A stretch of DNA of 64,000 nt from Roseofilum casamattae BLCC-M143 (GCF_030068455.1 NZ_JAQOSQ010000012.1:1-64000); one strand, 5' to 3'. Shown: positions 33,720 through 43,323, numbered from the stretch's first letter. Notes: generated from the letters alone by a model not told the origin. Numbers and translations: made by a program.

Positions 33720-36032
33720 TTAGGGAGCATGTTGAATATCATCCTCTAATGCATCAGGAGATGTTGGGAACTGGTCTTCGACTGGTATCCATTCATCGCC
33801 ATATACCAGTGGTTCGGGACGAATGCCCCCTTGTTTATTTCTTGCCTCCGCTTCTTTCAAGAAATCATAACCGACTCTCTTCCACTCATCCGGCCCGTCA
33901 TATAACCCAGGCAATTGCCGGAACTCGGCGACAACTCCACCTCTTTCCCCGCCCACAGAGGGAATACCCCGTACGCCTGCGTTGTGTGCGGCAATAGGGT
34001 CATTTCCCTGCCGAGTGGGGCCGACTGCAGTTGGATCTGTAACAGGGTTTCCAGCGATCGAACCCGACCAATTTTTAGAGGAGAATGTGTCCAGTGAAAG
34101 ATTTCCTCCAGGTAATAATTTGTTTGTATCTACTAAAGGATTTCCCCTTGGTGCGATCGAGCCGGTTAAATCTCCCGATCCCATCGGCATTTGCTGTCTT
34201 CCCGTTTTCCAAATTAATTTTCTGAGAAGTTTTTTCCGATATTTCTCCTCCTCATAGTATGTTTTTTCTGCTTCGGTAAACCCATACTTGAGAGCGATGG
34301 TATTAGGACTTTTCATAAGAATGGGAGTTACATTTTTGGTACTGCTCCCTCGATCCATCGTTAGAGCACCCATCATATACAGGGCGATATGGGTCACAAA
34401 TCCTTGGATACCGCGCATTTTACCAAGAGCAGCAATCTTCGCTGCTCTACCCATGCCCGGCAGTCGAGAATATTCATTCTTTAACTCTCCGACAATTTCT
34501 TCACCAATGGCAACAGCACTCATAATATTAGCTTGGGCTGCATCATATTTTTCTACTTCCCCATCGCTCAGATTCGCATCAGCAACAGCAGGATTGATCG
34601 CTGGATCGGTGGAGGCATGTTCGGATTGGGCATACCAACTGGCCAGATCGCTATACTCGCGCAAGTCAATCCCGATATTAACTTGAACGCTTCCTTTCCA
34701 ATTGTGAGTTTCTTCTTGTGGCAGATTGGCAAATTGAGGAATATTCGGATAATTGAACGGCCCTATATTGTAGCCAGTGCCAAAAGCATTATGGGCATGG
34801 GCCCTTAAATTATTCGTTTTTTGATTAACCGAATCTACAAATCGAGTAACTTCAGCTATAGCTAGATCGAATTCATCTTTATTATTCGCTGGGTTCATCA
34901 CAATTTCCATCAGCGCTGAGTTGTTGCTATCTCTCCAAGGAGAATAAGGCGGCGCTTTTCCAGAATTGACCCTCGGATCGTGATCGACTTGAGCTGTAAA
35001 ATGCGGTCCGGCAGCAATTGCTACACGATTTTGATTGCGACTACCCATCAAGTTGATGTAATTGACATTACCAAATTCTTCTGTTGAATCGACTGAAGTA
35101 TTATACTCGCCACGGGTATAAGGCAACCGTGTATAGATTGCCCCTTTGTAATACACTCCTACTTTCCCTATCTCTTCACCATCTTCTAATGCATTTCGTT
35201 CTGCTCTATTCTGTGCTTCTGTATCAATTTGCGTACTCCCTAAATCATTATAAGTTTTCTTATGCCCGTCGGACATACGGCCTATCCAATTACTTTTCTG
35301 TTTGTGTTGTCTGGCTCTTAGCCCTTCATCTAGCCACTGTGCCTTCATTTCTTCTGACTGTTCCTCGAAGAGATCTGCTCTTAGTGGGTAGTCTTCTCGC
35401 AAGTCTTCAAGGGTATAATTAAGAACTGGCTGTCTAAAGTCAGGATTCGGATCGTCGGCTTGTGTGTATCCAAACTCGGCTGCTGTCCAATCCCGAAGTT
35501 TGGTCATATCACTTTGTGCGACTGTATCCACGGGCACGGGAACTTCGATTTCCAAACCAATAGCACGTTGAATGACGGTGGAGGAATCTGAGGTGACTGG
35601 AGGCAAACTTTCCTGGATGCTAGAGAAGTTGGTTGTCGGATCGTTTTCTCGTTGGATTCCCGATCGCCCTGGCACATTAGTAGAGGTTTGCTCGTCTTCT
35701 TTTTTCTGAATTTCCGGGCTACCGCTTGCATTCGGTTTCCGGGATAGGTCGCGATCGCTATATTGTGGAGACATGCGATCGTATCTCGATTCCATGGGCG
35801 ACTTATCCCAAGTGGGAGGTTCCATGGCAAACCTGGGTTGGACGACCTCGGAGTGCCGATAAGGAGCCATGACGCGCAGATGGTTGGCGTTCTCCTCAGA
35901 ACTCGGCAAGGTTTGGGGTTTGGGTACTGCCTTGCATTGCACTGACTTAATGGGTTTGGGGCCGAATTGACTGGAGGTGTTGTTTTTTTTGTCTTGTCGA
36001 GCTTGTCTGGGGCGACGTTTGAATGAAGGCAT
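33720..36032 (-). CDS. large uncharacterised protein, eCIS-cargo-like layout
   Basis: The protein has 770 residues. Residues 1-155 are basic, Pro/Gln/Ser-rich and disordered, with VVQPRF and VIQRA motifs. At 158-163 the text IGLEIE begins a folded region. NSALMEIVMNP lies at 371-381 and NWKGSVQVNIGIDL at 444-457. This disordered Q-rich leader followed by a 'GxExE ... EIV' core resembles cyanobacterial proteins loaded by extracellular contractile injection systems and amidoligase-like enzymes, but I cannot confirm that. No signal peptide. The region around 620-690 is Gly/Pro/Asn-rich. No immunity or eCIS structural gene is adjacent. Confidence 0.6.
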   Translation of the reverse strand: MPSFKRRPRQARQDKKNNTSSQFGPKPIKSVQCKAVPKPQTLPSSEENANHLRVMAPYRHSEVVQPRFAMEPPTWDKSPMESRYDRMSPQYSDRDLSRKPNASGSPEIQKKEDEQTSTNVPGRSGIQRENDPTTNFSSIQESLPPVTSDSSTVIQRAIGLEIEVPVPVDTVAQSDMTKLRDWTAAEFGYTQADDPNPDFRQPVLNYTLEDLREDYPLRADLFEEQSEEMKAQWLDEGLRARQHKQKSNWIGRMSDGHKKTYNDLGSTQIDTEAQNRAERNALEDGEEIGKVGVYYKGAIYTRLPYTRGEYNTSVDSTEEFGNVNYINLMGSRNQNRVAIAAGPHFTAQVDHDPRVNSGKAPPYSPWRDSNNSALMEIVMNPANNKDEFDLAIAEVTRFVDSVNQKTNNLRAHAHNAFGTGYNIGPFNYPNIPQFANLPQEETHNWKGSVQVNIGIDLREYSDLASWYAQSEHASTDPAINPAVADANLSDGEVEKYDAAQANIMSAVAIGEEIVGELKNEYSRLPGMGRAAKIAALGKMRGIQGFVTHIALYMMGALTMDRGSSTKNVTPILMKSPNTIALKYGFTEAEKTYYEEEKYRKKLLRKLIWKTGRQQMPMGSGDLTGSIAPRGNPLVDTNKLLPGGNLSLDTFSSKNWSGSIAGNPVTDPTAVGPTRQGNDPIAAHNAGVRGIPSVGGERGGVVAEFRQLPGLYDGPDEWKRVGYDFLKEAEARNKQGGIRPEPLVYGDEWIPVEDQFPTSPDALEDDIQHAP

Positions 36033-36133
36033 GACTTTAACCCTGGAGCCATTGATAACAGATGTTAATCCGGAATTGTAAAGATTGGGGAAAGAGAGCG
36101 TATTTTGCTATGTTTGTCTGGTATAGACGATTA

Positions 36134-37219
36134 TTAATACGTAGAATTAAAATAGTCAACAATGGTATTAGCAATGGTTTCGCTGCCATTTTTGTCGAAT
36201 ACAGAATTCGTGCGAGGAGGCAGTGGTGCTTCTTGTAAAAATTGCCAATTTCCCGAAAAGAAGGTACTAGGATTGATAATTTGGTGGTGTCCGCAATCTT
36301 GTAATCCAGACATTAACACTTCCGATTCGGCAAACCCTTCTCGCGTTAAGCTAGTAATGGGAGTTTCCAGGCGCAAGGCTTCGGCAAAAGTGCTATATCC
36401 GGGTTTGGAGATAATGCGATCGCAAATCGGCATAAAATCCACAGGACGGTATTCTTGTCCGGTCACTTGAATTAAATTCGGCAGATCGGGAGCATTGCGA
36501 TCGAACGTGATAAATTGATAGTCGGGAAATTGGTGCAATGCATCATAGGGAATTTGCTCTAAACTCAACCCCCCAAAAGTCAGTAATATCGTCTTTTCTT
36601 TCGGAGCACTAATAGATAATTTGTCCCGTAGTTCTTCAGTTTCAAATCGCGGCACTCCTCCGGTCAGTCCCACATCAACGATCTCCGGAAACGCACTCAT
36701 AGACTCGTACATAGGCAAGCGGAATAAGCGATCGCACTGGCCGTAACACTCGCCAATCCAATCAGCAATTTCCGTAAATCTTCCTCCCCAAGGACGATAG
36801 ATAAAGTCCCAACCAAAGTTCCCCATCATCCAACCGGGAATTCCAGCCGCGCGAGCAATCGGCGCGGCTAAAGGCGGAATATCGGCTAACACTAAACCAA
36901 TTTTATTTTGGCGAATAAAGTTAACTTCTGAGGCGATAATCGATCGCTGTCTCCGATGAATTTCCTCTAATTTTGCTAAGGTCGTTTCTTTGTCCATCGT
37001 CAGACTATCAGATTGAATCACGCCAATATCTAAAGCTCGGGGACGATGAATAAAATCTCCGGGAAAATAAGACTCAATTAACCATCGCGGTGCTGTGGTA
37101 ACTAAGACAATTAAGATATCTGGATTTTGCTTGGCGATCGCGGCTGCAACAGAGGATGCTCTGACGGCATGACCGAAGCCATGATTGGTAATGGCAATAT
37201 AGATAGTAGGTCGGGACAT
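36134..37219 (-). CDS. GT-B glycosyltransferase-like protein
   Basis: The protein has 361 residues. It begins PTIYIAITNHGFGHAVRASS, a GHGFGH-type N-terminal loop of MurG-like and arabinokinase N-terminal domains. It continues with TILLTFGGLSLEQIPY at the domain hinge and DRIISKPGYSTFAEALRLETP, the nucleotide-sugar-binding motif. It is presumably a soluble glycosyltransferase using a UDP-sugar; acceptor unknown. The gene lies about 100 nt downstream of the 770-residue gene's start region, on the same strand, so it is transcribed toward it. Confidence 0.8.
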   Translation of the reverse strand: MSRPTIYIAITNHGFGHAVRASSVAAAIAKQNPDILIVLVTTAPRWLIESYFPGDFIHRPRALDIGVIQSDSLTMDKETTLAKLEEIHRRQRSIIASEVNFIRQNKIGLVLADIPPLAAPIARAAGIPGWMMGNFGWDFIYRPWGGRFTEIADWIGECYGQCDRLFRLPMYESMSAFPEIVDVGLTGGVPRFETEELRDKLSISAPKEKTILLTFGGLSLEQIPYDALHQFPDYQFITFDRNAPDLPNLIQVTGQEYRPVDFMPICDRIISKPGYSTFAEALRLETPITSLTREGFAESEVLMSGLQDCGHHQIINPSTFFSGNWQFLQEAPLPPRTNSVFDKNGSETIANTIVDYFNSTY

Positions 37220-37287
37220 GTTAATTAAAAATAAACAATAAAAGAAGGTAAAATAAGCAGAAGAAAGAAGGGCGAGTGGGTTAGAGT

Positions 37288-38076
37288 ATGGAAGGATCGA
37301 GACTGGTAACGTTACTGAGTGACTTTGGATTGAAAGACCCTTATGTGGGGGTGATGAAAGGTGCGATCGCCAATATTAATCCCGAGCTGAATGTCATCGA
37401 TATTACTCACGATCTGCCCTCCCAGAACCTTATTGCTGCCCAGTTCGCTCTCGGTAATGCTTATCCCTATTTCCCTGATGGCACCGTTCATGTGGCAGTG
37501 GTCGATCCGGGAGTTGGCACTCAGCGACGGGCGATCGCGCTCCAATTCCCAAGAGGTTACTTAGTCGGGCCGGATAATGGTATCTTTAATTGTATTGTGG
37601 CACAATCTCCGACAATCGCCGCAGTCGAGCTAACTAATCCTCGCTATTGGCGATCGCCCAACCTCAGTACTACCTTTCACGGTCGCGATATTTTTGCTCC
37701 CATTGGCGCCCATTTAGCTAGCGGTATTCCCTTAGATGAGTTGGGAGATCCCATCGATCCAGAAACTCTCGTGTCATTGCCAATTCCGTCTTATACTAAA
37801 CGAGAGAAATATCTTGAAGGGACAATCCAATATATCGATCGCTTTGGCAATCTGATTACCACTATTCCCGGATCGGAAGTCACCGGAAAGCAATGGTCGG
37901 TTCGGCTTGACGGGCGCGCGATCGCAGTTGGTTCCACTTATAATGATACTAACCCCGGAGAGGCGATCGCTCTGGTTGCCAGCCATGGGTGGGTGGAACT
38001 TGCAGTCAACTGCGGCAGTGCCGAGCGGGAGCTTAATCTGACTTGGGGAGATCCCATTCAACTCGCGATCGAGTAA
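37288..38076 (+). CDS. SAM hydrolase / SAM hydroxide adenosyltransferase (DUF62)
   Basis: The protein has 262 residues. Signatures are VTLLSDFGLKDPYVGVMKG, HVAVVDPGVGT, YLVGPDNGIF and TFHGRDIFAPIGAHLASG, as in the fluorinase/chlorinase superfamily. Most prokaryotic members use hydroxide to split S-adenosylmethionine into adenosine and methionine. Nothing suggests halide use. It is divergent from the glycosyltransferase. Confidence 0.88.
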   Translation: MEGSRLVTLLSDFGLKDPYVGVMKGAIANINPELNVIDITHDLPSQNLIAAQFALGNAYPYFPDGTVHVAVVDPGVGTQRRAIALQFPRGYLVGPDNGIFNCIVAQSPTIAAVELTNPRYWRSPNLSTTFHGRDIFAPIGAHLASGIPLDELGDPIDPETLVSLPIPSYTKREKYLEGTIQYIDRFGNLITTIPGSEVTGKQWSVRLDGRAIAVGSTYNDTNPGEAIALVASHGWVELAVNCGSAERELNLTWGDPIQLAIE

Positions 38077-38220
38077 GTTGAAGGATCGAACCCAATATAA
38101 AACAGAAGTTGCATCCAACCGATATAATTGATTCCAATAACAGAAATAACGTTTGTAGGGACAAACCACCGTTCGCCCCTACAGTTCGGAAATTACTGAT
38201 TTTCGTTTGATTGCATTAGA

Positions 38221-38294
38221 CGGGCTAGGAGGGATTCGAACCCCCGACACCGTGGTCCGTAGCCACGTGCTCTAGTCCACTGAGCTACAAGCCC
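38221..38294 (-). tRNA. tRNA-Arg (ACG)
   Basis: The minus strand from 38294 folds as a 74-nt cloverleaf: GGGCTTG acceptor, GCTC D-stem, anticodon stem CGTGG/CCACG with loop CTACGGA (anticodon ACG), T-arm with GGTTCGAAT, and acceptor 3' side CTAGCCC plus G. One T-T mismatch sits in the acceptor stem. CCA is not encoded. It lies antisense to moaC's upstream region. Confidence 0.92.
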
Positions 38295-38333
38295 TTGTCC
38301 GCCTAGATACCTAATATAGCACATCTTTTAGCA

Positions 38334-38834
38334 ATGAAGCAAGAAAAAAGTTTCCCATCCCAATTAAGCCATGCGAACGAAGCTGGAGAAGTCCAGATGG
38401 TGGATGTTTCGACAAAAGCAACAACGGCGCGAGAGGCGATCGCAGCAGGAGCCGTGCGGATGCAGTTAGCGACTCTAGAGACGATTCTCGCGGGCAATGC
38501 TCCGAAAGGAGAGATCGTTGCCACCGCCAAACTCGCTGGCATCATGGCCGCCAAACAAACCTCCAATCTGATTCCCCTCTGCCATCCCTTACCGCTGAAA
38601 AAAATTAGCCTTGAGATCGAACCCGATCGCGAGTTACCCGGCTATCAGATTCGCGCTTTGGTGAAGACAACGGCAGAAACTGGAGTGGAAATGGAAGCGC
38701 TGACGGCGGTTGCGATCGCTGCCTTAACCCTCTACGATATGGCCAAAGCTTTGGAAAAATCAATGACAGTTGAATCGATCCGCTTGATTGAGAAAAGCGG
38801 TGGTAAATCGGGCATCTATCAGGCGCGAGAATAA
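38334..38834 (+). CDS. moaC: cyclic pyranopterin monophosphate synthase
   Basis: The protein has 166 residues, close to the usual length. Signatures are [38 protein letters not shown] (active-site His near 84) and [23 protein letters not shown]. MoaC finishes the first step of molybdopterin synthesis with MoaA, which is not in this window. It starts 39 nt from the tRNA-Arg gene and converges with the Uma2 gene. Confidence 0.94.
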   Translation: MKQEKSFPSQLSHANEAGEVQMVDVSTKATTAREAIAAGAVRMQLATLETILAGNAPKGEIVATAKLAGIMAAKQTSNLIPLCHPLPLKKISLEIEPDRELPGYQIRALVKTTAETGVEMEALTAVAIAALTLYDMAKALEKSMTVESIRLIEKSGGKSGIYQARE

Positions 38835-38878
38835 ACCTGACGGAATGCGATCGCCCGGAAACAGACTACAATAACGCA

Positions 38879-39793
38879 CTATGATAAGGTATCCGGGTCG
38901 ATATCGAGCTGTCGCAGTTTATCGCGCAATGCTTGTAGTTCCAATTCAGCTTGAGTGGCTCGCTCGAGTTGGCGATCGCGCTCCGATTCAGCTTGCTCTG
39001 CTCGTGCTGCCTCCTGCTCTGCTCGTGCTGCCTCCTGCTCTGCTCGTTCTGCCTCTTGCTCTGCTCGTTCTGCCTCTTGCTCTGCTCGTTCTGCCTCCTG
39101 CTCTGCTCGTTCTGCCTCGAGTACTGCTACTTCTTCCGGCAACAAGACTAGATTGCCTTCAGCATCGTAAAAGCGCAACCAGGGAGCATTTTCCTTCGTC
39201 AACTCCCCATTCCAAGTTCCCAACCACAACCCCAACGTCTCGCACCACAGCCATCCGCGCTTATCGGCACGAATCTTCCGATATCGACCTTTTTCGCCTA
39301 AATACCAGCCTTGCAGGGATTTGGAGTTAAAGGGATCGTAGACAAAATAATCTTGAGTTCTAAAAGTCTTCTCATACAACCGCTTCTTCTCATTGAGATC
39401 CACACTTGCAGTGGAAGCAGACATCAACTCGACAATAACATTCGGATAGCGTCCTTCCTCTTCCCAAATAATCCAACTGCGGCGTTCCTTCGTTCCGTCC
39501 ACATCGAGGACAGCGAAAAAGTCCGGTCCCCGAAACTGTTTGTTTTTAACTTGTTGGCTGCTGTAGTAGACGAACATGTTACCGCTACTGTAATAATCAT
39601 TGCGTCCTTGATAGGCTTGATGCAAGGAGTTAATCAGGACGTTCATGGCGATGCGATGGCGATTACTTTCCAATGGCTCTCCGTCGTCGTATGGTAGGTC
39701 AGTAGGAGGAAGAGGAATTGCTTCCGTTTCCTCTTCGAGGAGCTGGGTTTGAGGTTTTTTTTCGTCAATGACGTCAATGAGTTGAACGGACAT
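38879..39793 (-). CDS. Uma2-family (DUF820) nuclease-like protein with coiled-coil tail
   Basis: From ATG 39793 this encodes 304 residues; the longer frame begins with TTG five codons earlier, and a GAGG ribosome site supports the ATG. The Uma2 domain is PD-(D/E)XK-like, with PDFFAVLDVDGTKERRSW and NVIVELMSAST. These families are greatly expanded in cyanobacteria; function is unclear. The C-terminus is a near-perfect coiled coil of heptads EAERAEQ encoded by a 21-bp tandem repeat. Confidence 0.88.
   Translation of the reverse strand: MSVQLIDVIDEKKPQTQLLEEETEAIPLPPTDLPYDDGEPLESNRHRIAMNVLINSLHQAYQGRNDYYSSGNMFVYYSSQQVKNKQFRGPDFFAVLDVDGTKERRSWIIWEEEGRYPNVIVELMSASTASVDLNEKKRLYEKTFRTQDYFVYDPFNSKSLQGWYLGEKGRYRKIRADKRGWLWCETLGLWLGTWNGELTKENAPWLRFYDAEGNLVLLPEEVAVLEAERAEQEAERAEQEAERAEQEAERAEQEAARAEQEAARAEQAESERDRQLERATQAELELQALRDKLRQLDIDPDTLS
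39000..39125. repeat. 21-bp tandem repeat inside the Uma2 gene
   Basis: About six copies of GCTCGTTCTGCCTCNTGCTCT occur head to tail from 39000. Variation is at one or two positions (GCTCGTG versus GCTCGTT, CCTCCT versus CCTCTT). Each unit encodes seven residues (EAERAEQ or EAARAEQ on the minus strand), so unit loss or gain keeps frame and heptad register. Confidence 0.9.
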
Positions 39794-39929
39794 AGATTTT
39801 TTCCTCAACGCTAATGACCTCTAGTATATCTTTAAGCACCAAAACTACATAGCCCTCTTTGCCTCGATGATATGACCGGCTCGAGGAAGGCACTCGCCCT
39901 AACTCATAACACCCTTAATCCATACTCTT

Positions 39930-40442
39930 ATGACATTGCGGTTTCTTTTGACTTCATTTACCACCTGGGAATGCCATCAAAAAACCAACTCATCCGATGA
40001 CCTATTGCATCGGGTGAGCCAATGTCATCCCTCTCCGGAAACGCTTATCTTGTTGCGGAAACTTCCGGTGGAGTCCGAAACCGCGATCGCCCAAACTCAA
40101 GATTATATGAATCGCTATCATCCGTCTTGGGTACTGTGCTGCGGAATGGCGGAACCCCGCGATCGCCTCAGCATCGAATCTAATGCCAGAAAAGGTAAAA
40201 ACACCTTGCGATCGCAAATCGATCTGGAACAATTAATCGACGGGTTAGACAACATATACATTAGCCATGATGCGGGAAAATTTGTATGCGAAGACCTTTA
40301 CTATGGCATTTTAGAAACCATTCAAATCCAAAAGCTAAACACCCGCACCTTATTCATCCACGTCCCCATTCTGCATCCCCAGAACGAAACCACTATTTGC
40401 AACGCATTTTTACAACTCCTTCACCGACTCGAAACCCTGTGA
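39930..40442 (+). CDS. peptidase C15 (pyroglutamyl peptidase) family protein
   Basis: The protein has 170 residues, a little short of typical Pcp. Family positions are GMAEPRDRLSIESNA (catalytic Glu near 83), ISHDAGKFVCEDLYY (Cys120) and TLFIHVPIL (His144), giving an intact Glu-Cys-His set. Pcp removes N-terminal pyroglutamate from peptides. The N-terminal part is shortened, so substrate range may differ. The stop codon overlaps the GTG start of the next gene. Confidence 0.75.
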   Translation: MTLRFLLTSFTTWECHQKTNSSDDLLHRVSQCHPSPETLILLRKLPVESETAIAQTQDYMNRYHPSWVLCCGMAEPRDRLSIESNARKGKNTLRSQIDLEQLIDGLDNIYISHDAGKFVCEDLYYGILETIQIQKLNTRTLFIHVPILHPQNETTICNAFLQLLHRLETL

Positions 40443-41809
40443 AACCCTGGATCTTTCCCCTCACTCTAACCTCCTTTTTCTTCCTCTTCCAAGTCTCGCT
40501 CACCTCGGTTTCTCAACCCGCTCCGCAAGAGGTGAGACCGTTACCCGGCCGGCTCGATCGCACGCCAGTCTTTAACTCTAACAGTCCGGAGCAAGTCTTA
40601 AATGAAGGCATTTTACTCTCCACGTTTCCCGCAACAAAGAAGAAAACTCCACAGGCTCATCTGGACTTTCCGTTTCAAGGACGTTTTGATATTTTCGCCC
40701 ATCATGTGGCTAAAGGAGAAGCACCGGATCGCTTGCAAACCCTATATTTAGGTCTCTTAGTCCATAATCCCAATCCGGAACCGGTGACCTTACAAGTCCT
40801 CGAAGGTGCTAGCTATCTCAGTTTACCCGATGCGCCGTTTGTCGATTTACCTCCTTGGGTGGATAATCAATCTGGAAATATCTATGCCGGTCCTGGAAGT
40901 CGCGTTACCCACGATGTGCTGGAAGGAAAGCGTCAGAACTCCTTACCTTCAGCGCTGATTATTCCTGGGGGAAAAAGCAAAATGCTGCTCAATGCTCCCA
41001 TTCCGGTGAAGCCGTTTACGCCTCCGCTGAACGGTCGCTCGACTCTGATGCGGTTGCAAAGCAGCGCCCCCGTCTATGTGGCGAGCTTGGCACAGTTTGC
41101 CAAATTAGATACCGATGGAATGGAGCGAACTCCAACTCTAGCAGAATGGCAACAGATCTTAAATGAAGGTAGTTTGGCCGAACCGCGCGATCGCGCTCCC
41201 ACAGCTCCCGATCGCACTGAAGGCAGCATTATTTACGGTCGAGTTGCGGGAGTTGCGCAAGGGTCGCGTTGGGAAGCCAATTTAACCGATACTCCAGAGA
41301 GCGATCGCCTCACTATTCCCCAGGCTGGAAAACGGATTTCCTATGGGATTAGTACCCTGCGCGGGGGACGCTTGGGAACCGGTCAAATCCAAACGGCACC
41401 GATGCTGGTTCGCTATCCGGATACGGCTTATGCCGCTCATGGAAACTATGCGGTAGAGTACCAACTAACCCTACCCTTGTATAATCCCCAGCGCGAATCC
41501 CAAACCGTTGCTATTTCTCTGCAAAGTCCGTTAAAAGCCGATGTTCTTGGAGAGCAGGGATTGCAGTTTGACAACTCGGCCGCTGCACCCGTTGTCTTTC
41601 GCGGAACCGTACGGGTACAATTTGTCGATCGCGACGGCGCCGAGCAAACCCGAAAGGTACACTTAGTCCAGCGGCGCGGCGACGAGAGTCAACCTTTGAC
41701 AGACATCGATATTCCTCCAGGAATCACCCAAACCATGACGGTTAATTTACTCTATCCACCGGATGCAACGCCGCCGCAAGTATTAACCATTCATACCTTG
41801 GATGATTAG
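40439..41809 (+). CDS. DUF3370 exported protein
   Basis: I choose the GTG at 40439, which overlaps the upstream stop as GTGA, giving 456 residues; the frame extends 51 codons further into the peptidase gene without similarity. It then begins with a signal peptide (KPWIFPLTLTSFFFLFQVSL) followed by EVRPLPGRLDRTPVFNSN, EGILLSTFPATK and LYLGLLVHNPNPEPVTLQVL, as in DUF3370 proteins of cyanobacteria. It is beta-rich and probably periplasmic or on the outer envelope. Function unknown. Confidence 0.82.
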   Translation: MKPWIFPLTLTSFFFLFQVSLTSVSQPAPQEVRPLPGRLDRTPVFNSNSPEQVLNEGILLSTFPATKKKTPQAHLDFPFQGRFDIFAHHVAKGEAPDRLQTLYLGLLVHNPNPEPVTLQVLEGASYLSLPDAPFVDLPPWVDNQSGNIYAGPGSRVTHDVLEGKRQNSLPSALIIPGGKSKMLLNAPIPVKPFTPPLNGRSTLMRLQSSAPVYVASLAQFAKLDTDGMERTPTLAEWQQILNEGSLAEPRDRAPTAPDRTEGSIIYGRVAGVAQGSRWEANLTDTPESDRLTIPQAGKRISYGISTLRGGRLGTGQIQTAPMLVRYPDTAYAAHGNYAVEYQLTLPLYNPQRESQTVAISLQSPLKADVLGEQGLQFDNSAAAPVVFRGTVRVQFVDRDGAEQTRKVHLVQRRGDESQPLTDIDIPPGITQTMTVNLLYPPDATPPQVLTIHTLDD

Positions 41810-41870
41810 TGTCGCCTGAAATCCGGAAGAAGGCTATCCTAAAACAAGAAGCGTGGGGAGCAATAACCGG

Positions 41871-42782
41871 ATGAGAGAGCGTATCCAACAGTTAACGGAT
41901 AACCTAAATCAAGCTATTGTCGGGAAAGCCGATGCCATCCGTCTCGTCCTCGTGGCGCTGCTTTCGGGAGGTCATGCTCTGTTGGAGGATGTTCCGGGAG
42001 TGGGGAAAACTTTGTTGGCGAAGTCCTTAGCGCGATCGATTGATGGGGTATTTCAGCGGATTCAATGCACTCCCGATTTGCTGCCGAGCGATATTACGGG
42101 AACGAATATTTGGAATCCGAATACGGGGGAGTTTAAGTTTATGTCGGGGCCGATTTTTGCGAATGTGTTGCTGATTGATGAGATTAATCGGGCGACTCCT
42201 CGGACTCAGTCGGCCCTGTTGGAGGTGATGGAAGAGCGTCAGGTGACGGTGGATGGGGTGTCTTATCCAGTGGAATCCCCGTTTTTTGCGATCGCCACGC
42301 AAAACCCGGTGGAATACCAAGGAACGTTTCCCTTGCCGGAAGCGCAAATGGACCGGTTTGCTCTGTCGTTTTCTTTGGGTTATCCTACCCCAGACGAAGA
42401 ATTGAAAATGTTGCAAAAGCATCAAGAAGGAATCTCAGCCGCTAAATTGCAACCTTGTATTTCTCTATCGGAAGTGCAAGACCTACAGGCTCGGTGTTGG
42501 CAAGTGAAGGTGGACGTTTCGCTCCAACAGTATATGGTAGATTTGGTTCGGGCAACGCGGGAAGATGAAGAGATTACGCTCGGCGTTAGTCCTCGCGGCG
42601 CGATCGCTCTGCAACGAGCCACGCAAGCGCTTGCCTTTCTGGAAAACCGAGATTATGCGATTCCCGATGATGTGAAGTTGCTCGCTCCCCATGTTTTGGC
42701 TCACCGGATGATTCCAGCGGGAGGACGACAAGCAACCGCAATTATCGATCGCCTTTTGAGTTCGATTCCTACAGGAACGTAA
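41871..42782 (+). CDS. MoxR-type AAA+ ATPase
   Basis: From ATG 41871 (GGGGAG ribosome site; the open frame begins at GTG 41853) this encodes 303 residues. Walker A is GVGKTLLAKS, Walker B is LLIDEINRATPRTQSALLEVM, and sensor 1 is ATQNPVEYQGTFPLPEAQMDRF. MoxR ATPases remodel or insert metal into partner proteins, often next to DUF58 and VWA genes. Those partners are not next to it here. A small membrane-protein gene follows. Confidence 0.92.
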   Translation: MRERIQQLTDNLNQAIVGKADAIRLVLVALLSGGHALLEDVPGVGKTLLAKSLARSIDGVFQRIQCTPDLLPSDITGTNIWNPNTGEFKFMSGPIFANVLLIDEINRATPRTQSALLEVMEERQVTVDGVSYPVESPFFAIATQNPVEYQGTFPLPEAQMDRFALSFSLGYPTPDEELKMLQKHQEGISAAKLQPCISLSEVQDLQARCWQVKVDVSLQQYMVDLVRATREDEEITLGVSPRGAIALQRATQALAFLENRDYAIPDDVKLLAPHVLAHRMIPAGGRQATAIIDRLLSSIPTGT

Positions 42783-42856
42783 CATTGACCGGAGCGAGGG
42801 ATTTTTAGTGGAAAGTGCAAACAAATGGAGAAAGATCGAACACCAAAGCAAGTATT

Positions 42857-43270
42857 ATGGCTGATATTTCTCCGAATTCACCAACCTCCGAGAGCGATCC
42901 CGAATTTGAGAGACAACTCCTGCGCTATCACCAACTTTTGGTTTGCGGTCGCTGGGTGACGGCTGGAGTCTGGTGGCTGGTAGTTGGATTGCCCAGTTTG
43001 TGGAATTTGCGATCGCCAATGCTGTTGTTGCTCGACCATTTTACGTGGTCCGGACTCTACTATGGCTTGTATTTTCGTCCTCTTTCGGCGATCGGGATTT
43101 CCAGTAGCATTGGATTAATCGCGGCTATTTTAGTTTGGCACAGTCGCAATATTCTCTTTGGCTGGCCGCCAAGCTACCAGAAATTCCTAGAGAGCAAAGT
43201 TTACCGAATTCGCCAGCAGGGAAAAAGTCATCCTCTGTGGTCTTGGATTGCTCATTGTCCAAATGAGTAA
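42857..43270 (+). CDS. small membrane protein, unknown family
   Basis: From ATG 42857 this encodes 137 residues (a GTG at 42815 would add 14). Two to three hydrophobic segments: WVTAGVWWLVVGLPSLW, FTWSGLYYGLYF and IGISSSIGLIAAILVW. The C-terminus is basic and soluble (ESKVYRIRQQGKSHPLW). It lies 74 nt after MoxR and may be cotranscribed. I do not recognise a domain. Confidence 0.62.
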   Translation: MADISPNSPTSESDPEFERQLLRYHQLLVCGRWVTAGVWWLVVGLPSLWNLRSPMLLLLDHFTWSGLYYGLYFRPLSAIGISSSIGLIAAILVWHSRNILFGWPPSYQKFLESKVYRIRQQGKSHPLWSWIAHCPNE

Positions 43271-43323
43271 CTCTGGCTAGGATATTTCTATATTTCTCAC
43301 CCTCATAATAATATACTGACTTA

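Noticed and set aside
37288-38076. Possible fluorinase or chlorinase
   Set aside because: The superfamily fits but most prokaryotic members are SAM hydrolases, and no halogenation context exists here.
39000-39125. Possible CRISPR array
   Set aside because: The repeats have no spacers and encode in-frame heptads of a coiled coil.
40286-40438. Upstream extension of the DUF3370 frame
   Set aside because: It lies inside the peptidase gene in another frame; the signal peptide begins at GTG 40439.
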